Counted from the stretch's first letter, positions 24,830 through 34,165 are shown. The stretch: DNA of 64,000 bases from JABURQ01 sp029243145 (GCA_965660145.1 CBFHYX010000005.1:186001-250000); one strand, 5' to 3'. Program-made: numbers and translations. The notes: generated by a model not told the origin, from the sequence alone.

Positions 24830-24846
24830 TTGGCACACCCCTTGCA
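24830..24846 (+). promoter_or_regulatory. Sigma-54 (-24/-12) promoter of dnaK
   Basis: TTGGCAC and TTGCA with GG at 24832-24833 and GC at 24844-24845, exactly ten bases between, match the sigma-54 consensus TGGCAC-N5-TTGCW. Transcription would start near 24857, giving a 5' leader of about 97 bases. Such a promoter needs an enhancer-binding ATPase. Confidence 0.8.
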
Positions 24847-24953
24847 TTAGTATAAACAGCAAGCTGATCGGTCTGGCCGATTGGCAGCCCATTGAATCTA
24901 AATGACAAGACAATAACCCAACTCACGATCCCGAAAGATCGAGGAGCATTAAC

Positions 24954-26867
24954 ATGGCAGTTGAATCAGAAAAAATTATCGGCATCGACCTCGGGACCAC
25001 AAACTCTGTGGTTTCTGTCATGGAAGGTGGCGAATCAAAAGTGATCGCCAACCTCGAAGGAAATCGCATCACTCCGAGTGTTGTCGCTTTCACTGAAAAA
25101 GAGGAAACCCTTGTGGGTGAGCCGGCCAAACGCCAGGCAGTCACCAACCCTCATAACACGATCTATTCGATCAAACGATTTATGGGCCGTCGTCACAAGG
25201 AAGTTCAATCCGAAGAAAAAATGGTCCCTTACGGAATCGTTGGTGGCGACGAAGATTACGTCAAAGTCGATGTGAACGGCAAGGAATACACACCGCCTGA
25301 AATCTCGGCATTGATTCTTCGCAAGTTGAAAGAAGCCGCGGAAAGCTATCTCGGCCACAAAGTCAACAAGGCCGTGATCACCGTACCGGCGTACTTCAAT
25401 GATGCACAACGTCAGGCCACGAAAGACGCCGGACAAATCGCCGGGCTCGAAGTGGCTCGAATCATTAACGAGCCGACCGCAGCCGCACTCGCTTATGGAT
25501 TGCAGAAGAAAGAAGAAGAGAAAATTGCCGTCTTCGACTTGGGCGGCGGTACGTTCGATGTCTCGATTCTGGAAGTCGGCGATGAGATGGTGGAAGTGTT
25601 GTCCACAAACGGCGACACCCATCTCGGTGGTGACGATTTTGACGAAGTCTTGATTGGACACATTGCCGACGAATTCAAGAAAGAACAGGGCATCGACCTT
25701 CGCTCTGATGCGATGGCATTACAACGATTGCGTGAAGCCGCTGAAAAAGCCAAGAAGGAACTCTCAAGTTCAGCTTCAACCGACATCAACCTGCCGTTCA
25801 TCACGGCCGATGCCTCGGGCGCCAAACATCTGCAACTGTCGATCTCTCGCTCAGACTTTGAGAAATTGATTGATCCACTCGTAGAACGTTGCCGCGGACC
25901 GGTCGAAAGTGCTCTGAAAGATGCGAAGCTGTCACCCAGTGACATTGACGAAGTGGTTCTTGTCGGTGGTTCGACGAGAGTCCCCAAGGTTCAGGATCTC
26001 GTCAAGAAAATGTTCGGTAAAGAGCCACATCGTGGTGTGAACCCCGACGAAGTGGTCTCGATTGGCGCCGCCATTCAAGGTGGTATTCTGTCGGGCGATG
26101 TCACAGACGTAGTGCTGCTCGATGTCACACCTCTTTCCCTCGGTATCGAAACCGAAGGTGGTATCTTGACAAAATTGATCGAGCGGAACACAACCATCCC
26201 GGCCACCAAGAAGGAAACATTCTCCACAGCCGCCGACAATCAGACGGCAGTGACAGTACGAGTCTTCCAGGGTGAACGGCAGATGGCCAACGACAACCGT
26301 CTCCTCGGACAATTCAATCTGGACGGTATTCCACCCGCACCGCGCGGCATGCCACAAATCGAAGTCGCTTTCGACCTCGACGTGAATGGAATTTTGAATG
26401 TCTCTGCAAAGGACGTGAAATCCGGCAAGGAACAAACGATCAAAATCGAAGAGTCCAGCGGACTTTCTGAGGATGAGATCGAACAAATCCGCAAAGACGC
26501 CGATGCTCACGCCGAAGAAGACAAAAAGAAACGAGAACTGGCTGAAGCCAAAAACATGGGCAACACATTGGCTCATGAAGCTGAAAAGGCACTCAAGGAA
26601 CACGCCGAAAAAGTGGACGAAGGTTCAAAGTCCGCCATCGAAGGTGCGGTCAAGAAAGTTCAGGAAGCCGTGGAAGGCGATAACGTCGACCAGATCAAAT
26701 CGGCGACTGAGGAACTTTCCACCGCCATGCAAGCCATGGCCGAGCATGTCTACGCGGATGCCGAAGGGGCTGCCCCCGAAGACGCCGAGACGGCCGGAGC
26801 CACAGCCGAAGCCGCCGGTGGCGGAGATGACGACGATGTCATTGACGCTGAGTTCGAGAAGAAATAA
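24954..26867 (+). CDS. dnaK: Chaperone DnaK (Hsp70)
   Basis: ATP-driven chaperone that binds unfolded chains with DnaJ and GrpE. The 637 residues begin IIGIDLGTTNSVVSVMEGGE, with AVITVPAYFNDAQRQATKDAGQ, VFDLGGGTFDVSIL and VGGSTRVPKVQ in the ATPase domain, DVTPLSLGIETEGG at the linker and a substrate-binding half ending in the acidic GGGDDDDVIDAEFEKK. A GAGG-type site lies before the ATG. Neither dnaJ nor grpE is adjacent; clpB follows after a hairpin, and a sigma-54 promoter precedes the gene. Confidence 0.98.
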   Translation: MAVESEKIIGIDLGTTNSVVSVMEGGESKVIANLEGNRITPSVVAFTEKEETLVGEPAKRQAVTNPHNTIYSIKRFMGRRHKEVQSEEKMVPYGIVGGDEDYVKVDVNGKEYTPPEISALILRKLKEAAESYLGHKVNKAVITVPAYFNDAQRQATKDAGQIAGLEVARIINEPTAAALAYGLQKKEEEKIAVFDLGGGTFDVSILEVGDEMVEVLSTNGDTHLGGDDFDEVLIGHIADEFKKEQGIDLRSDAMALQRLREAAEKAKKELSSSASTDINLPFITADASGAKHLQLSISRSDFEKLIDPLVERCRGPVESALKDAKLSPSDIDEVVLVGGSTRVPKVQDLVKKMFGKEPHRGVNPDEVVSIGAAIQGGILSGDVTDVVLLDVTPLSLGIETEGGILTKLIERNTTIPATKKETFSTAADNQTAVTVRVFQGERQMANDNRLLGQFNLDGIPPAPRGMPQIEVAFDLDVNGILNVSAKDVKSGKEQTIKIEESSGLSEDEIEQIRKDADAHAEEDKKKRELAEAKNMGNTLAHEAEKALKEHAEKVDEGSKSAIEGAVKKVQEAVEGDNVDQIKSATEELSTAMQAMAEHVYADAEGAAPEDAETAGATAEAAGGGDDDDVIDAEFEKK

Positions 26868-26876
26868 TCAAGTCGT

Positions 26877-26908
26877 ACTCTCCTCCCGTATTCGGATGGG
26901 AGGAGAGT
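26877..26908 (+). terminator. Hairpin after dnaK
   Basis: ACTCTCCTCCC (26877-26887) and GGGAGGAGAGT (26898-26908) form a perfect 11-bp stem ten bases behind the dnaK stop. The downstream T-run is short, so it may attenuate or protect the transcript rather than end it fully before clpB. Confidence 0.7.
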
Positions 26909-27050
26909 TTCCCGACCTTGATCGCCCAAGCATCCCTTCAAAATGACGCGACGTCCGTCGCATCGCCAGATACTTAATACAATCCGAGCGGTTTTTCACA
27001 CGGCCTTACCGTGCCGCTCACGTTGCGTACTCACGGAGTGTGAAATCATC

Positions 27051-29702
27051 ATGGCATTTCAAATTGAAAAACTGACGACCAAAGCCCAAGAAGCTCTGCA
27101 ACGCGCCCAAAGTTTTGCCCTCGAGCAGGGACATCAACAGTTACAACCCATTCACCTTCTCAAAGGTTTAGTGGATGAAACCGATGGGATCGTGCGCCCA
27201 CTCTTCCAGAAGATGGGCGTCAACACACAACAGTTGCAGTCAGTTGTCGAGACCGAATTAGGACGAATTCCGAAAGTCTCCGGGAGCAATGCACATCCGC
27301 AAGTCTCACCGGCAGGACTTCGTGTGCTTGAAGCCGCACAAAAAGAAGCCGACGCAATGAAAGACGAATTCGTCTCGACCGAACATCTGCTGCTCGCCCT
27401 CACAAAGATCGATGACCAGGCACAACGCCTGCTCAAAATGCACGCCGTCACAGAAGACGATTTGAAAGCGGGTCTCAAAACCGTACGAGGAAACCAAAAA
27501 GTGACCGACCAACACCCCGAAGACAAATATCAAGCACTCGAAAAGTACGGCAAGGATCTCGTCGAACTGGCTCGATTAGGAAAGATCGATCCGGTCATCG
27601 GTCGGGACAAAGAAATTCGTCGTGTGGTGCAAGTCCTCTCACGTCGCCGCAAAAACAACCCGGTCCTCATTGGCGAACCGGGTGTCGGTAAAACGGCCAT
27701 CATCGAAGGCTTGGCACACCGAATCGTGTTGGGCGATGTCCCACAATCTCTCAAAGACAAACGAGTCATCGCGGTCGACATGGGAGCACTCATCGCGGGA
27801 GCCAAATTCCGTGGGGAATTTGAAGACCGCTTGAAAGCAGTTCTCAAAGAAGTCGAAGAAGCCTCCGGGCAAATCATTCTCTTCATCGACGAACTCCACA
27901 CCGTCGTCGGAGCAGGGGCGGCTGAAGGCTCGATGGACGCTTCGAACCTGCTGAAACCAGCCTTAGCACGAGGTGAACTCCACTGCGTCGGTGCAACGAC
28001 TCTCGATGAATACCGCATGCACATCGAGAAAGACGCCGCTCTCGAACGTCGCTTTCAACCGGTCAAAGTCAACGAGCCTTCGGTTGAAGACACGATCGCG
28101 ATCTTGCGAGGACTCAAAGAGCGATACGAGAAGCACCACAACATCAAAATCAAAGATGCGGCACTCGAATCAGCAGCGACACTCTCCGACCGATATATCA
28201 CAGATCGATTCCTGCCCGACAAAGCACTCGACTTAGTCGATGAAGCCGCAGCGCGGGTCTCGATGGAACTACATTCGGTCCCATCCGAGATTGACGAAGT
28301 CCAACGTCGCTTAACTCGCTTGGAACTCGCCGCCCGCCAGTTGGCGGAGGAGCAGGAAGATCATGCGGAGAAAGCACGCGAAGAGATCCGACTCGAAACC
28401 GAACAGCTCAAACAGAAACTCGCATCTCTGAAAGAACAATGGGAAGCGGAGAAACTCGGTATCGGCGACGTGCAGTCAATGCGTGGGGAACTCGAAAACG
28501 TCGAACGAGATTACGCACAACTTGAAGCCGGCATCCGTGAGAAACAGGCCTCGGGTCAACTGGTCGATGAACGACACTTCCAGAACTTATATGAGCTGGA
28601 CAGTCGACAGAAACACTTGCGCACACAAATCGAACAGGAGGAAGCAGCCAGCGAACAAGCCGCCGCCGAAGCCGCTTCTGAGGAAGAACCAAAACAAAAA
28701 CTATTGCGAACCGAAGTTGGACCCGAAGAAATTGCCGCGGTCGTCTCGGATTGGACCGGCGTCCCCGTCACGCGCATGTTGCAAACAGAGCGAGATAAAC
28801 TACTCAACATGGAAGCCGGCATCCATCGCCGCATGATCAATCAATCGGAAGCGGTCACGGCGGTCTCGAATGCCGTCCGTCGCTCGCGATCCGGTTTACA
28901 GGAACAAAATCGACCGATTGGATCGTTCATTTTCCTCGGACCGACCGGCGTAGGTAAGACCGAACTGTGTAAAGCACTCGCCGAGTTTCTCTTCGACGAC
29001 GAACGCAACATGATCCGCATCGACATGTCCGAATTCATGGAGAAACATTCGGTCGCCCGCTTGATCGGTGCGCCTCCCGGCTATGTCGGCTACGAAGAAG
29101 GGGGCAAACTGACCGAAGCCGTTCGACGACAACCGTATTCGGTTCTGTTGCTCGACGAAATTGAAAAGGCCCACCGTGATGTCTTTAACGTCTTGCTCCA
29201 GGTACTCGATGACGGTCGCCTCACCGACAGTCATGGACGAACCGTAGATTTCAGCAACACGATCATCGTGATGACCTCCAACATCGGCAGCCAGATGATT
29301 ATGGACTTGGCAGGCACAGAGGAAGAAGACACCATCCATGACCGCGCGTTGGAAGTGTTGCAACGTGAGTTCTTGCCGGAGTTCCTGAATCGGATCGATG
29401 ATACGATTGTCTTCCATCCCTTGGGAAAAGACGAAATCCGTCAGATCGTCGACCTGCAATTACTCAACCTCAAAAAGCTCCTCCAGAATAACGACTACGA
29501 ACTCGAAGTGAGCGACGAAGCGAAGACGTTACTCGCCAACGAAGGTTACGACCCGGCATACGGGGCACGACCACTCAAGCGGGTGATCCAGAACCGATTA
29601 CAGAACACATTAGCGAACGAAATTCTCGCCGGCACATTGCCGGAAGGTTCGACAATCAAAATCGACGCCGCCCCCGATGGATTTATTTTCTCGCACGAGT
29701 GA
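27051..29702 (+). CDS. clpB: ATP-dependent disaggregase ClpB
   Basis: Hsp100 that extracts chains from aggregates together with DnaK, fitting its place next to dnaK. The 883 residues have the Clp N-domain (two ClpN repeats), Walker A GEPGVGKT near 208, a long coiled-coil middle domain (about 400-540) and a second AAA domain with GPTGVGKT near 629. The C-terminal LKRVIQNRLQNTLANEILAG is typical. Start chosen at MAFQIEKLTTKAQEAL; the open frame back to 26943 is not family-like. Its last 90 or so bases are duplicated at 31444-31538. Confidence 0.97.
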   Translation: MAFQIEKLTTKAQEALQRAQSFALEQGHQQLQPIHLLKGLVDETDGIVRPLFQKMGVNTQQLQSVVETELGRIPKVSGSNAHPQVSPAGLRVLEAAQKEADAMKDEFVSTEHLLLALTKIDDQAQRLLKMHAVTEDDLKAGLKTVRGNQKVTDQHPEDKYQALEKYGKDLVELARLGKIDPVIGRDKEIRRVVQVLSRRRKNNPVLIGEPGVGKTAIIEGLAHRIVLGDVPQSLKDKRVIAVDMGALIAGAKFRGEFEDRLKAVLKEVEEASGQIILFIDELHTVVGAGAAEGSMDASNLLKPALARGELHCVGATTLDEYRMHIEKDAALERRFQPVKVNEPSVEDTIAILRGLKERYEKHHNIKIKDAALESAATLSDRYITDRFLPDKALDLVDEAAARVSMELHSVPSEIDEVQRRLTRLELAARQLAEEQEDHAEKAREEIRLETEQLKQKLASLKEQWEAEKLGIGDVQSMRGELENVERDYAQLEAGIREKQASGQLVDERHFQNLYELDSRQKHLRTQIEQEEAASEQAAAEAASEEEPKQKLLRTEVGPEEIAAVVSDWTGVPVTRMLQTERDKLLNMEAGIHRRMINQSEAVTAVSNAVRRSRSGLQEQNRPIGSFIFLGPTGVGKTELCKALAEFLFDDERNMIRIDMSEFMEKHSVARLIGAPPGYVGYEEGGKLTEAVRRQPYSVLLLDEIEKAHRDVFNVLLQVLDDGRLTDSHGRTVDFSNTIIVMTSNIGSQMIMDLAGTEEEDTIHDRALEVLQREFLPEFLNRIDDTIVFHPLGKDEIRQIVDLQLLNLKKLLQNNDYELEVSDEAKTLLANEGYDPAYGARPLKRVIQNRLQNTLANEILAGTLPEGSTIKIDAAPDGFIFSHE

Positions 29703-29708
29703 TTGAGA
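29613..29708 (+). repeat. Direct repeat, copy 1: 3' end of clpB
   Basis: These bases encode the last residues of ClpB, from ANEILAGTLPEGS to the stop, and a few bases beyond. A near-identical copy lies at 31444-31538. The first 62 bases are identical, then a few differences precede a shared GAGTGATTGAG around the stop. Confidence 0.85.
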
Positions 29709-29770
29709 CGGACCATTAATTCGACGCGAAACTGTGAGGCAGGGGAGAAACACTAAGAATTCTGCCAATT

Positions 29771-29813
29771 ATGGGTAGCCCCGTTTGACGAGCAAACGGG
29801 GCTACCCATTTTT
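29771..29813 (+). terminator. Strong hairpin with T-run behind clpB
   Basis: A perfect stem of 17 bp (ATGGGTAGCCCCGTTTG paired with its complement) surrounds the loop ACGAG and is followed by TTTTT. It lies between the convergent clpB and phosphodiesterase genes. The loop resembles the CGCGAG/CGCAAG loops of the dispersed hairpins. Confidence 0.85.
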
Positions 29814-29950
29814 CTATCCGTGATATCTGCGTGATCCGCGGTGAAATCCAACTTCGAAAACGCCCTTGCGGACTTGCCACGAGGCTCAAAGATTTCGATG
29901 GATGAAAAAACAATCCACCCACACCATGCACTCGTCGGTCCCAATTTCAA

Positions 29951-31354
29951 TCAAGGCGACTCGGAAGATTCAATCAGCGACTGTGTCAGTGGTTTGTCCT
30001 CGGGTATCGAATATTCGAGTCCTAGCAACTTGGCGATGGTCGGAGCGATCACAGTATTGTCCACAGAGGGAATTTTGACTCCCGGACGAATGCCGGCTCC
30101 TGAGATGATACACATCGCTTTCATCTTGGGAGATTTCGCCAGAAAGCCGTGCGAACCGAGTGAAGTTCCGGCTTCTTTTTGTGTCGCGACCAAACTCTCT
30201 CCCTTCACCGAACCGGACACAGCATACCCGTCTTTCGCGACTAGAATCGCATCAGGAGCTTGCTCGTATTCTCGTGGGTGAGGAAAACTAACTTCGTCGA
30301 AACGATCCGGCAACAGGACATCAGCAACTCCTTCTTTTCCAATAAAAATTTCCTGGAATTTCATAGCAGCCTGCGACGCTTCAGCCGGGTTGGTGCAATA
30401 CACATATCCAATGCCGCCTTCAGGAATCACATGCACCTGCGCTTGAGTCAGCTTGCCGTTTTCGACAGTCAATAGTCCAGCTTGACGAAGTAAGACATTC
30501 GGTAGAATCGCTTTGGGAGTCAGAGTAAAGCCGTGATCTGCTACGACAATAATTGTGGTCTGCTCTCGAATGCCGGCATCATCAATCGCGTCGATAATCC
30601 GAGAGAGACACATATCGGCATAGGCATTGGCTGTATAACCAGCCTGCGACTGTGCTCCCAAGCTGTGGTGCGTAGCATCGTTGTTCAGGAGATGGACGAG
30701 CGTGAGATTCGGTTTGCGTTCGCGAATTAAATGGCACGCCGCTTCGGTCCAAACATAATCCAACCCGACCATACTGGCTTTTCTGAACGAGGCGTGAGTC
30801 TCATCCTGCAGCAAACCCAGTTCAATCAATTCCGTCCGCAAACGCGGTGTCGTATAGTCCAACGAATTGGGAACATCAGGAAACTGGTCATCAAACGACT
30901 TTGAGCCACGCGTACAGGGCCAGTTCACCTCGGCGGTCGTCAGTCCCGCAGCGTGGGCGACATCCACAATCGTGGGAACTTTAACGAGATCACTCTGGTC
31001 GCGATGCGAATCAATCCGAACAGGGACTCCGATTCCGCCACGCACAAGTACACCATTGGCAAGCACCCCGTGTTGTCCAGGCGGAATCCCCGTAACAAGT
31101 GTGGTGTGATTGGGCCAAGTCACCGATGGATCGGAGACAGTCATCCCCCCTTCAACGAGACACCCTTCACGCGCCAGTCGTCGAATCGTGGGCAACGGAA
31201 CCTTGGCATCATCGACAAGATAAGCAGCAAACCCGTCGATACTCACGACAACAACGTGCCGAGGAAGATCGGCCGACCACGCCGTCGACAAGTGACTCAG
31301 GTAGACAGCCGTGACAATCAGTGCCGAGCAGACCCAACGATGATGCATTTTCAT
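29951..31354 (-). CDS. Exported alkaline phosphatase / nucleotide pyrophosphatase family protein
   Basis: Signal peptide about residues 1-28, then a type I phosphodiesterase/nucleotide pyrophosphatase domain. VVVVSIDGFAAYLV near residue 36 gives the first metal Asp, SVTWPNHTTLVTG the nucleophile Thr, HLLNNDATHH and IIVVADHGFTL the other metal ligands, and GSHGF the last His. Probably hydrolyses a phosphodiester or phosphonate-ester in the periplasm; the substrate is unknown. The gene is bracketed by the two clpB 3'-end copies. Confidence 0.9.
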   Translation of the reverse strand: MKMHHRWVCSALIVTAVYLSHLSTAWSADLPRHVVVVSIDGFAAYLVDDAKVPLPTIRRLAREGCLVEGGMTVSDPSVTWPNHTTLVTGIPPGQHGVLANGVLVRGGIGVPVRIDSHRDQSDLVKVPTIVDVAHAAGLTTAEVNWPCTRGSKSFDDQFPDVPNSLDYTTPRLRTELIELGLLQDETHASFRKASMVGLDYVWTEAACHLIRERKPNLTLVHLLNNDATHHSLGAQSQAGYTANAYADMCLSRIIDAIDDAGIREQTTIIVVADHGFTLTPKAILPNVLLRQAGLLTVENGKLTQAQVHVIPEGGIGYVYCTNPAEASQAAMKFQEIFIGKEGVADVLLPDRFDEVSFPHPREYEQAPDAILVAKDGYAVSGSVKGESLVATQKEAGTSLGSHGFLAKSPKMKAMCIISGAGIRPGVKIPSVDNTVIAPTIAKLLGLEYSIPEDKPLTQSLIESSESP

Positions 31355-31443
31355 TCTCTCCCGCGTACGTGTTCAACAGTTAGTCGCAATAACTCGTCAA
31401 GTATAACTGGACGAAGGCCAATCTTACAAACGGGATGAGCAAG

Positions 31444-31538
31444 GCGAACGAAATTCTCGCCGGCACATTGCCGGAAGGTTCGACAATCAAAATCGACGCC
31501 GCCCCGGATGGATTTATCTTTACCAATGAGTGATTGAG
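31444..31538 (+). pseudogene. Orphan copy of the clpB 3' end (direct repeat, copy 2)
   Basis: The frame reads ANEILAGTLPEGS and ends DGFIFTNE before TGA, where intact ClpB ends DGFIFSHE. No upstream part of clpB is present. The segment sits 1.8 kb downstream of the gene with the phosphodiesterase gene between, like the displaced end of a gene after integration of a segment that carried its own copy. Confidence 0.85.
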
Positions 31539-31906
31539 CCACTCGCGTAAGCAAGCAGAGCCAGACGAGGAAAGCCGAAACGTGCGGAAGTGGTCATCGC
31601 TGTCTTGGCCGAGGAATTTCCGAGTTTTCGGTGCCCGGCTTTCATTGAGTGATGGTACTATGGGAAGGTTGATTCACATGACCACGCGACCAAAGTCATG
31701 GCTGCGTGAATCAAGGATATGTTCTCCGTGGTGTTGGTCTACCGCAATGGACACCTCTTTATATGCTTTGTCTAATCGTGTTGATATAGAGCGTGATAAT
31801 CCAAATCTCACAAGATTTTGTGACTGTCACTACGAGAACTTTTTAGACGTCGAAGAATAAATTCGTGAGGTGGCATCAACGACCATCGAGACGACCAACT
31901 TTACCG
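31539..31906. other. Gene-free stretch
   Basis: A 108-residue plus-strand frame (31534-31860) has no recognisable domain, no good ribosome site and begins inside the clpB remnant. I regard the stretch as non-coding. Confidence 0.5.
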
Positions 31907-32518
31907 TCACGCCGATTCATGCCGGATACAGCTTTCCACGATAGATGTGTACTGATACAGATCGGGGAGTGTTCTTCCAGAAACTTTCGCTCCATCATCC
32001 CAACGACGTATTTTGACCGCCGACTCATAAAGGGGGTGCGATTCGAATGTGGCGATCTCTTCGGCTGACATCTTGCCACCCTGAAGTTCGAAACTGCGTT
32101 TTGACGCCGACGAGAGACCGGAAATATAAGTGGTATCAACGGAGCAAAGATATCGCTTGGCGGGGACATGCAGACGAACCGGTTCGGTCACTTCATCGCC
32201 AAAGAATTGACAGAGTAATTCGGCACCGACAGTCTCGTGACACCAGTCTTCTTGCTGGAAGCCGCTTTGATTGTCATTTTCATCCATCATAAAATGGCCA
32301 ATGTCGTGCAGCAACGCAGACGTGATCTCTGCCGGCGTTGCGTCACTATTTTTCGCCAAGTCGGCCGCTTGCAATCCATGCTCGAGCTGAGTGACCGCTT
32401 CATCATAACGGCTATCCCCTTTTCTTCGCATATACTCGAACAGGACCTCGACCCGCTGTTTCGCAGAGGGAGCTGCGTTGAGTGAATCCTGGAGTGAGTG
32501 ATCGACTTCGGCGTTCAT
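31907..32518 (-). CDS. phnZ: PhnZ-like HD-domain oxygenase
   Basis: The 203-residue product matches the phosphonate-linked HD family typified by PhnZ, a mixed-valent di-iron oxygenase that cleaves 2-amino-1-hydroxyethylphosphonate to glycine and phosphate. EHGLQAADLA near residue 45 and the HD motif SALLHDIGH near 68 supply metal ligands; CHETVGAELL, VRLHVPAKRYLC and WDDGAK are family signatures. Its start overlaps the end of a phnY-like fragment by four bases (ATGA), the usual phnYZ layout. With phnY broken the pathway may be out of use or supplied elsewhere. Confidence 0.8.
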   Translation of the reverse strand: MNAEVDHSLQDSLNAAPSAKQRVEVLFEYMRRKGDSRYDEAVTQLEHGLQAADLAKNSDATPAEITSALLHDIGHFMMDENDNQSGFQQEDWCHETVGAELLCQFFGDEVTEPVRLHVPAKRYLCSVDTTYISGLSSASKRSFELQGGKMSAEEIATFESHPLYESAVKIRRWDDGAKVSGRTLPDLYQYTSIVESCIRHESA

Positions 32519-32841
32519 AATGTTTCCGGCTTTCCTTCGAAGTGTCCAACTTTGCTGATTATCAAAGTGTCGGTGTTGCTTGATTCTGATTCCAGTGAAT
32601 TTCTCTTGTCAGCGTAGTAATCTTCTCGATGATCACCCTCAGACGAAGCATTGTATGTCAGGTAGAGTGCCCGGCAGGGAACGTCTGCCAGATTTGTGCC
32701 GCTGTAATGAGATGCGTACGAACTGAAGAACAAGGCGTCTCCCGCTTCGAGAGGGACGGCTTGCCAATCCAAACTCTCGTCATATTTCGTTCCGATGCAG
32801 ACTTCGTCAGCCCTGAAAGAGGGTTCTTTCAGGGCCGCTCG
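32515..32841 (-). pseudogene. 3' remnant of a PhnY-like 2-oxoglutarate dioxygenase gene
   Basis: The frame reads CIGTKYDESLDWQAVPLEAG and then DALFFSSYASHYSGTN, the C-terminal half of the PhyH/phytanoyl-CoA dioxygenase fold with the last Fe-binding His region (SHYSGTN) and the 2-oxoglutarate Arg nearby (CRALYLTYN). The N-terminal part with the HxD motif is missing; the frame meets a stop at 32842. A perfect 11-bp palindrome (32810-32835) lies at the break. PhnY hydroxylates 2-aminoethylphosphonate to make the PhnZ substrate. Confidence 0.78.
32810..32835. repeat. Perfect palindrome at the phnY break
   Basis: GCCCTGAAAGA (32810-32820) and TCTTTCAGGGC (32825-32835) pair around GGGT. It lies where the phnY homology ends. 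Confidence 0.75.
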
Positions 32842-33016
32842 CTAAGGCGTGCCAAAAACTAGTGAAACTAAAGCGATAGAGGGTTATGATAATTCGAGAC
32901 GGTTGCGCTGGTGGCTCTGATTGATGGGCCCAGATTCTCCAGATACTGTTTCACCCGTAGTGGGATGAAAGTGACTAGAGAGTTCCTTCCATACTCGTAT
33001 TTCTGCAGGACAACTA

Positions 33017-34165
33017 ATGAGACGCTCCAAACAATACGTCATTGCCGGTCTTCTTCTATGTGTTCTCAATTCGGCATTGGCCGACGAACCGACGAAGCCG
33101 GAGTGGAAGTACGCACCGGAATTACTGAGGCCGTTCTGGCAGGGAGATGTCGTGGAAGGGGAATCTGTGCTCTTCATCCGCAACGAAAAAACGGGTGAAG
33201 CACGGGCCTCGGTGTTATTTCCAACCAGCAAAGTGCTGGCAGTCCGAAATTCTGTCGGCGATGTGACTTTCGAACAAGGGAAAGATTACTTCTGGAACGC
33301 AAACTCGCGGGAGATCGTACTACCACCCGGTTCACGGATTGTTTCGCAGACTCCACAAAAAATGCGTCGGCCCGCAAAATCGCAAAAGTACGCCCTCACA
33401 CACCGCGACGGCAATGGTGAAATCTTCTTTGCTGGACGACTCGAGTATGCCGAAATGCAGACGTTAATCACTTACAGGCACGAACCGGGCCTGTGGAAAT
33501 CGTCTCACCCGAAGTTTGATCCGAAACAGTTACCGCATTCGGTTGCCCGGTTAACCAGTCGTCAACCTCTTACCATCGTCACACTGGGAGACAGTATTTC
33601 CACCGGAGCCAACGCATCGGGAATCTATGACGCTGCTCCCTATCAACCGGGATATCCTGAGCTTGTCAGACGTGAACTGACTGAACGATTCGGCGGTGAT
33701 GTCGTCATGAAAAACCTGTCAGTCGGCGGCACTGACACCGGCTGGGGACTGACACAGATCGACAAGGTTGTCGAAGCTGAGCCAAATTTGGTGATACTCG
33801 CCTTCGGCATGAATGATTCCGCTGGCCGGTCCGTCGAGTCGTACCAGAAAACGACTCGCAGTATGATCCAAAATATTCGCCAGAAGCTGCCGGAATGTGA
33901 AATCATTCTCGTGGCATCAATGCTGGGCAACCGCGACTGGGTCACATTAAACCACGAGGTTTTTCCACAGTACCGTGATGCGCTGGCTGAACTCATCGAG
34001 CCCGGAATCGCACTCGCCGACCTGACCTCGATCTGGACGGAATTTCTGAACCGCAAAAAGGACTGGGATCAGACTGGCAACGGCGTGAATCATCCCAACG
34101 ACTTCGGACACCGCGTGTACGCCCAAGTGATCACAACGCTGCTCGGCCCCCCGGGCAGTCGCTGA
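33017..34165 (+). CDS. Secreted SGNH/GDSL hydrolase
   Basis: Signal peptide about residues 1-22 (VIAGLLLCVLNSALA). After a beta-rich N-terminal domain of about 165 residues comes an SGNH esterase: VTLGDSIST (nucleophile Ser, near 194), SVGGTDTGWG, AFGMNDSAG and VNHPNDFGH with the catalytic Asp-His. It probably removes acyl groups from a polysaccharide. AGGA lies six bases before the ATG. It is divergent from the phnY remnant. Confidence 0.9.
   Translation: MRRSKQYVIAGLLLCVLNSALADEPTKPEWKYAPELLRPFWQGDVVEGESVLFIRNEKTGEARASVLFPTSKVLAVRNSVGDVTFEQGKDYFWNANSREIVLPPGSRIVSQTPQKMRRPAKSQKYALTHRDGNGEIFFAGRLEYAEMQTLITYRHEPGLWKSSHPKFDPKQLPHSVARLTSRQPLTIVTLGDSISTGANASGIYDAAPYQPGYPELVRRELTERFGGDVVMKNLSVGGTDTGWGLTQIDKVVEAEPNLVILAFGMNDSAGRSVESYQKTTRSMIQNIRQKLPECEIILVASMLGNRDWVTLNHEVFPQYRDALAELIEPGIALADLTSIWTEFLNRKKDWDQTGNGVNHPNDFGHRVYAQVITTLLGPPGSR

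Larger units (their letters stand above)
24530..24953. other. Divergent regulatory region of pheA and dnaK
   Basis: No gene is seen. The dnaK side holds a sigma-54-type promoter (24830-24845) and TGCCA dyads (24687-24744). No CIRCE-type inverted repeat was found. Confidence 0.7.

Noticed and set aside
24530..24953. CIRCE element for HrcA before dnaK
   Set aside because: No TTAGCACTC-N9-GAGTGCTAA-like sequence was found.
26943..27050. Extended ClpB start
   Set aside because: The 36 extra residues are not ClpB-like; MAFQIEKLT is the normal start.
31534..31860. 108-residue frame downstream of the clpB remnant
   Set aside because: Overlaps the remnant, has no recognisable domain and no ribosome site.
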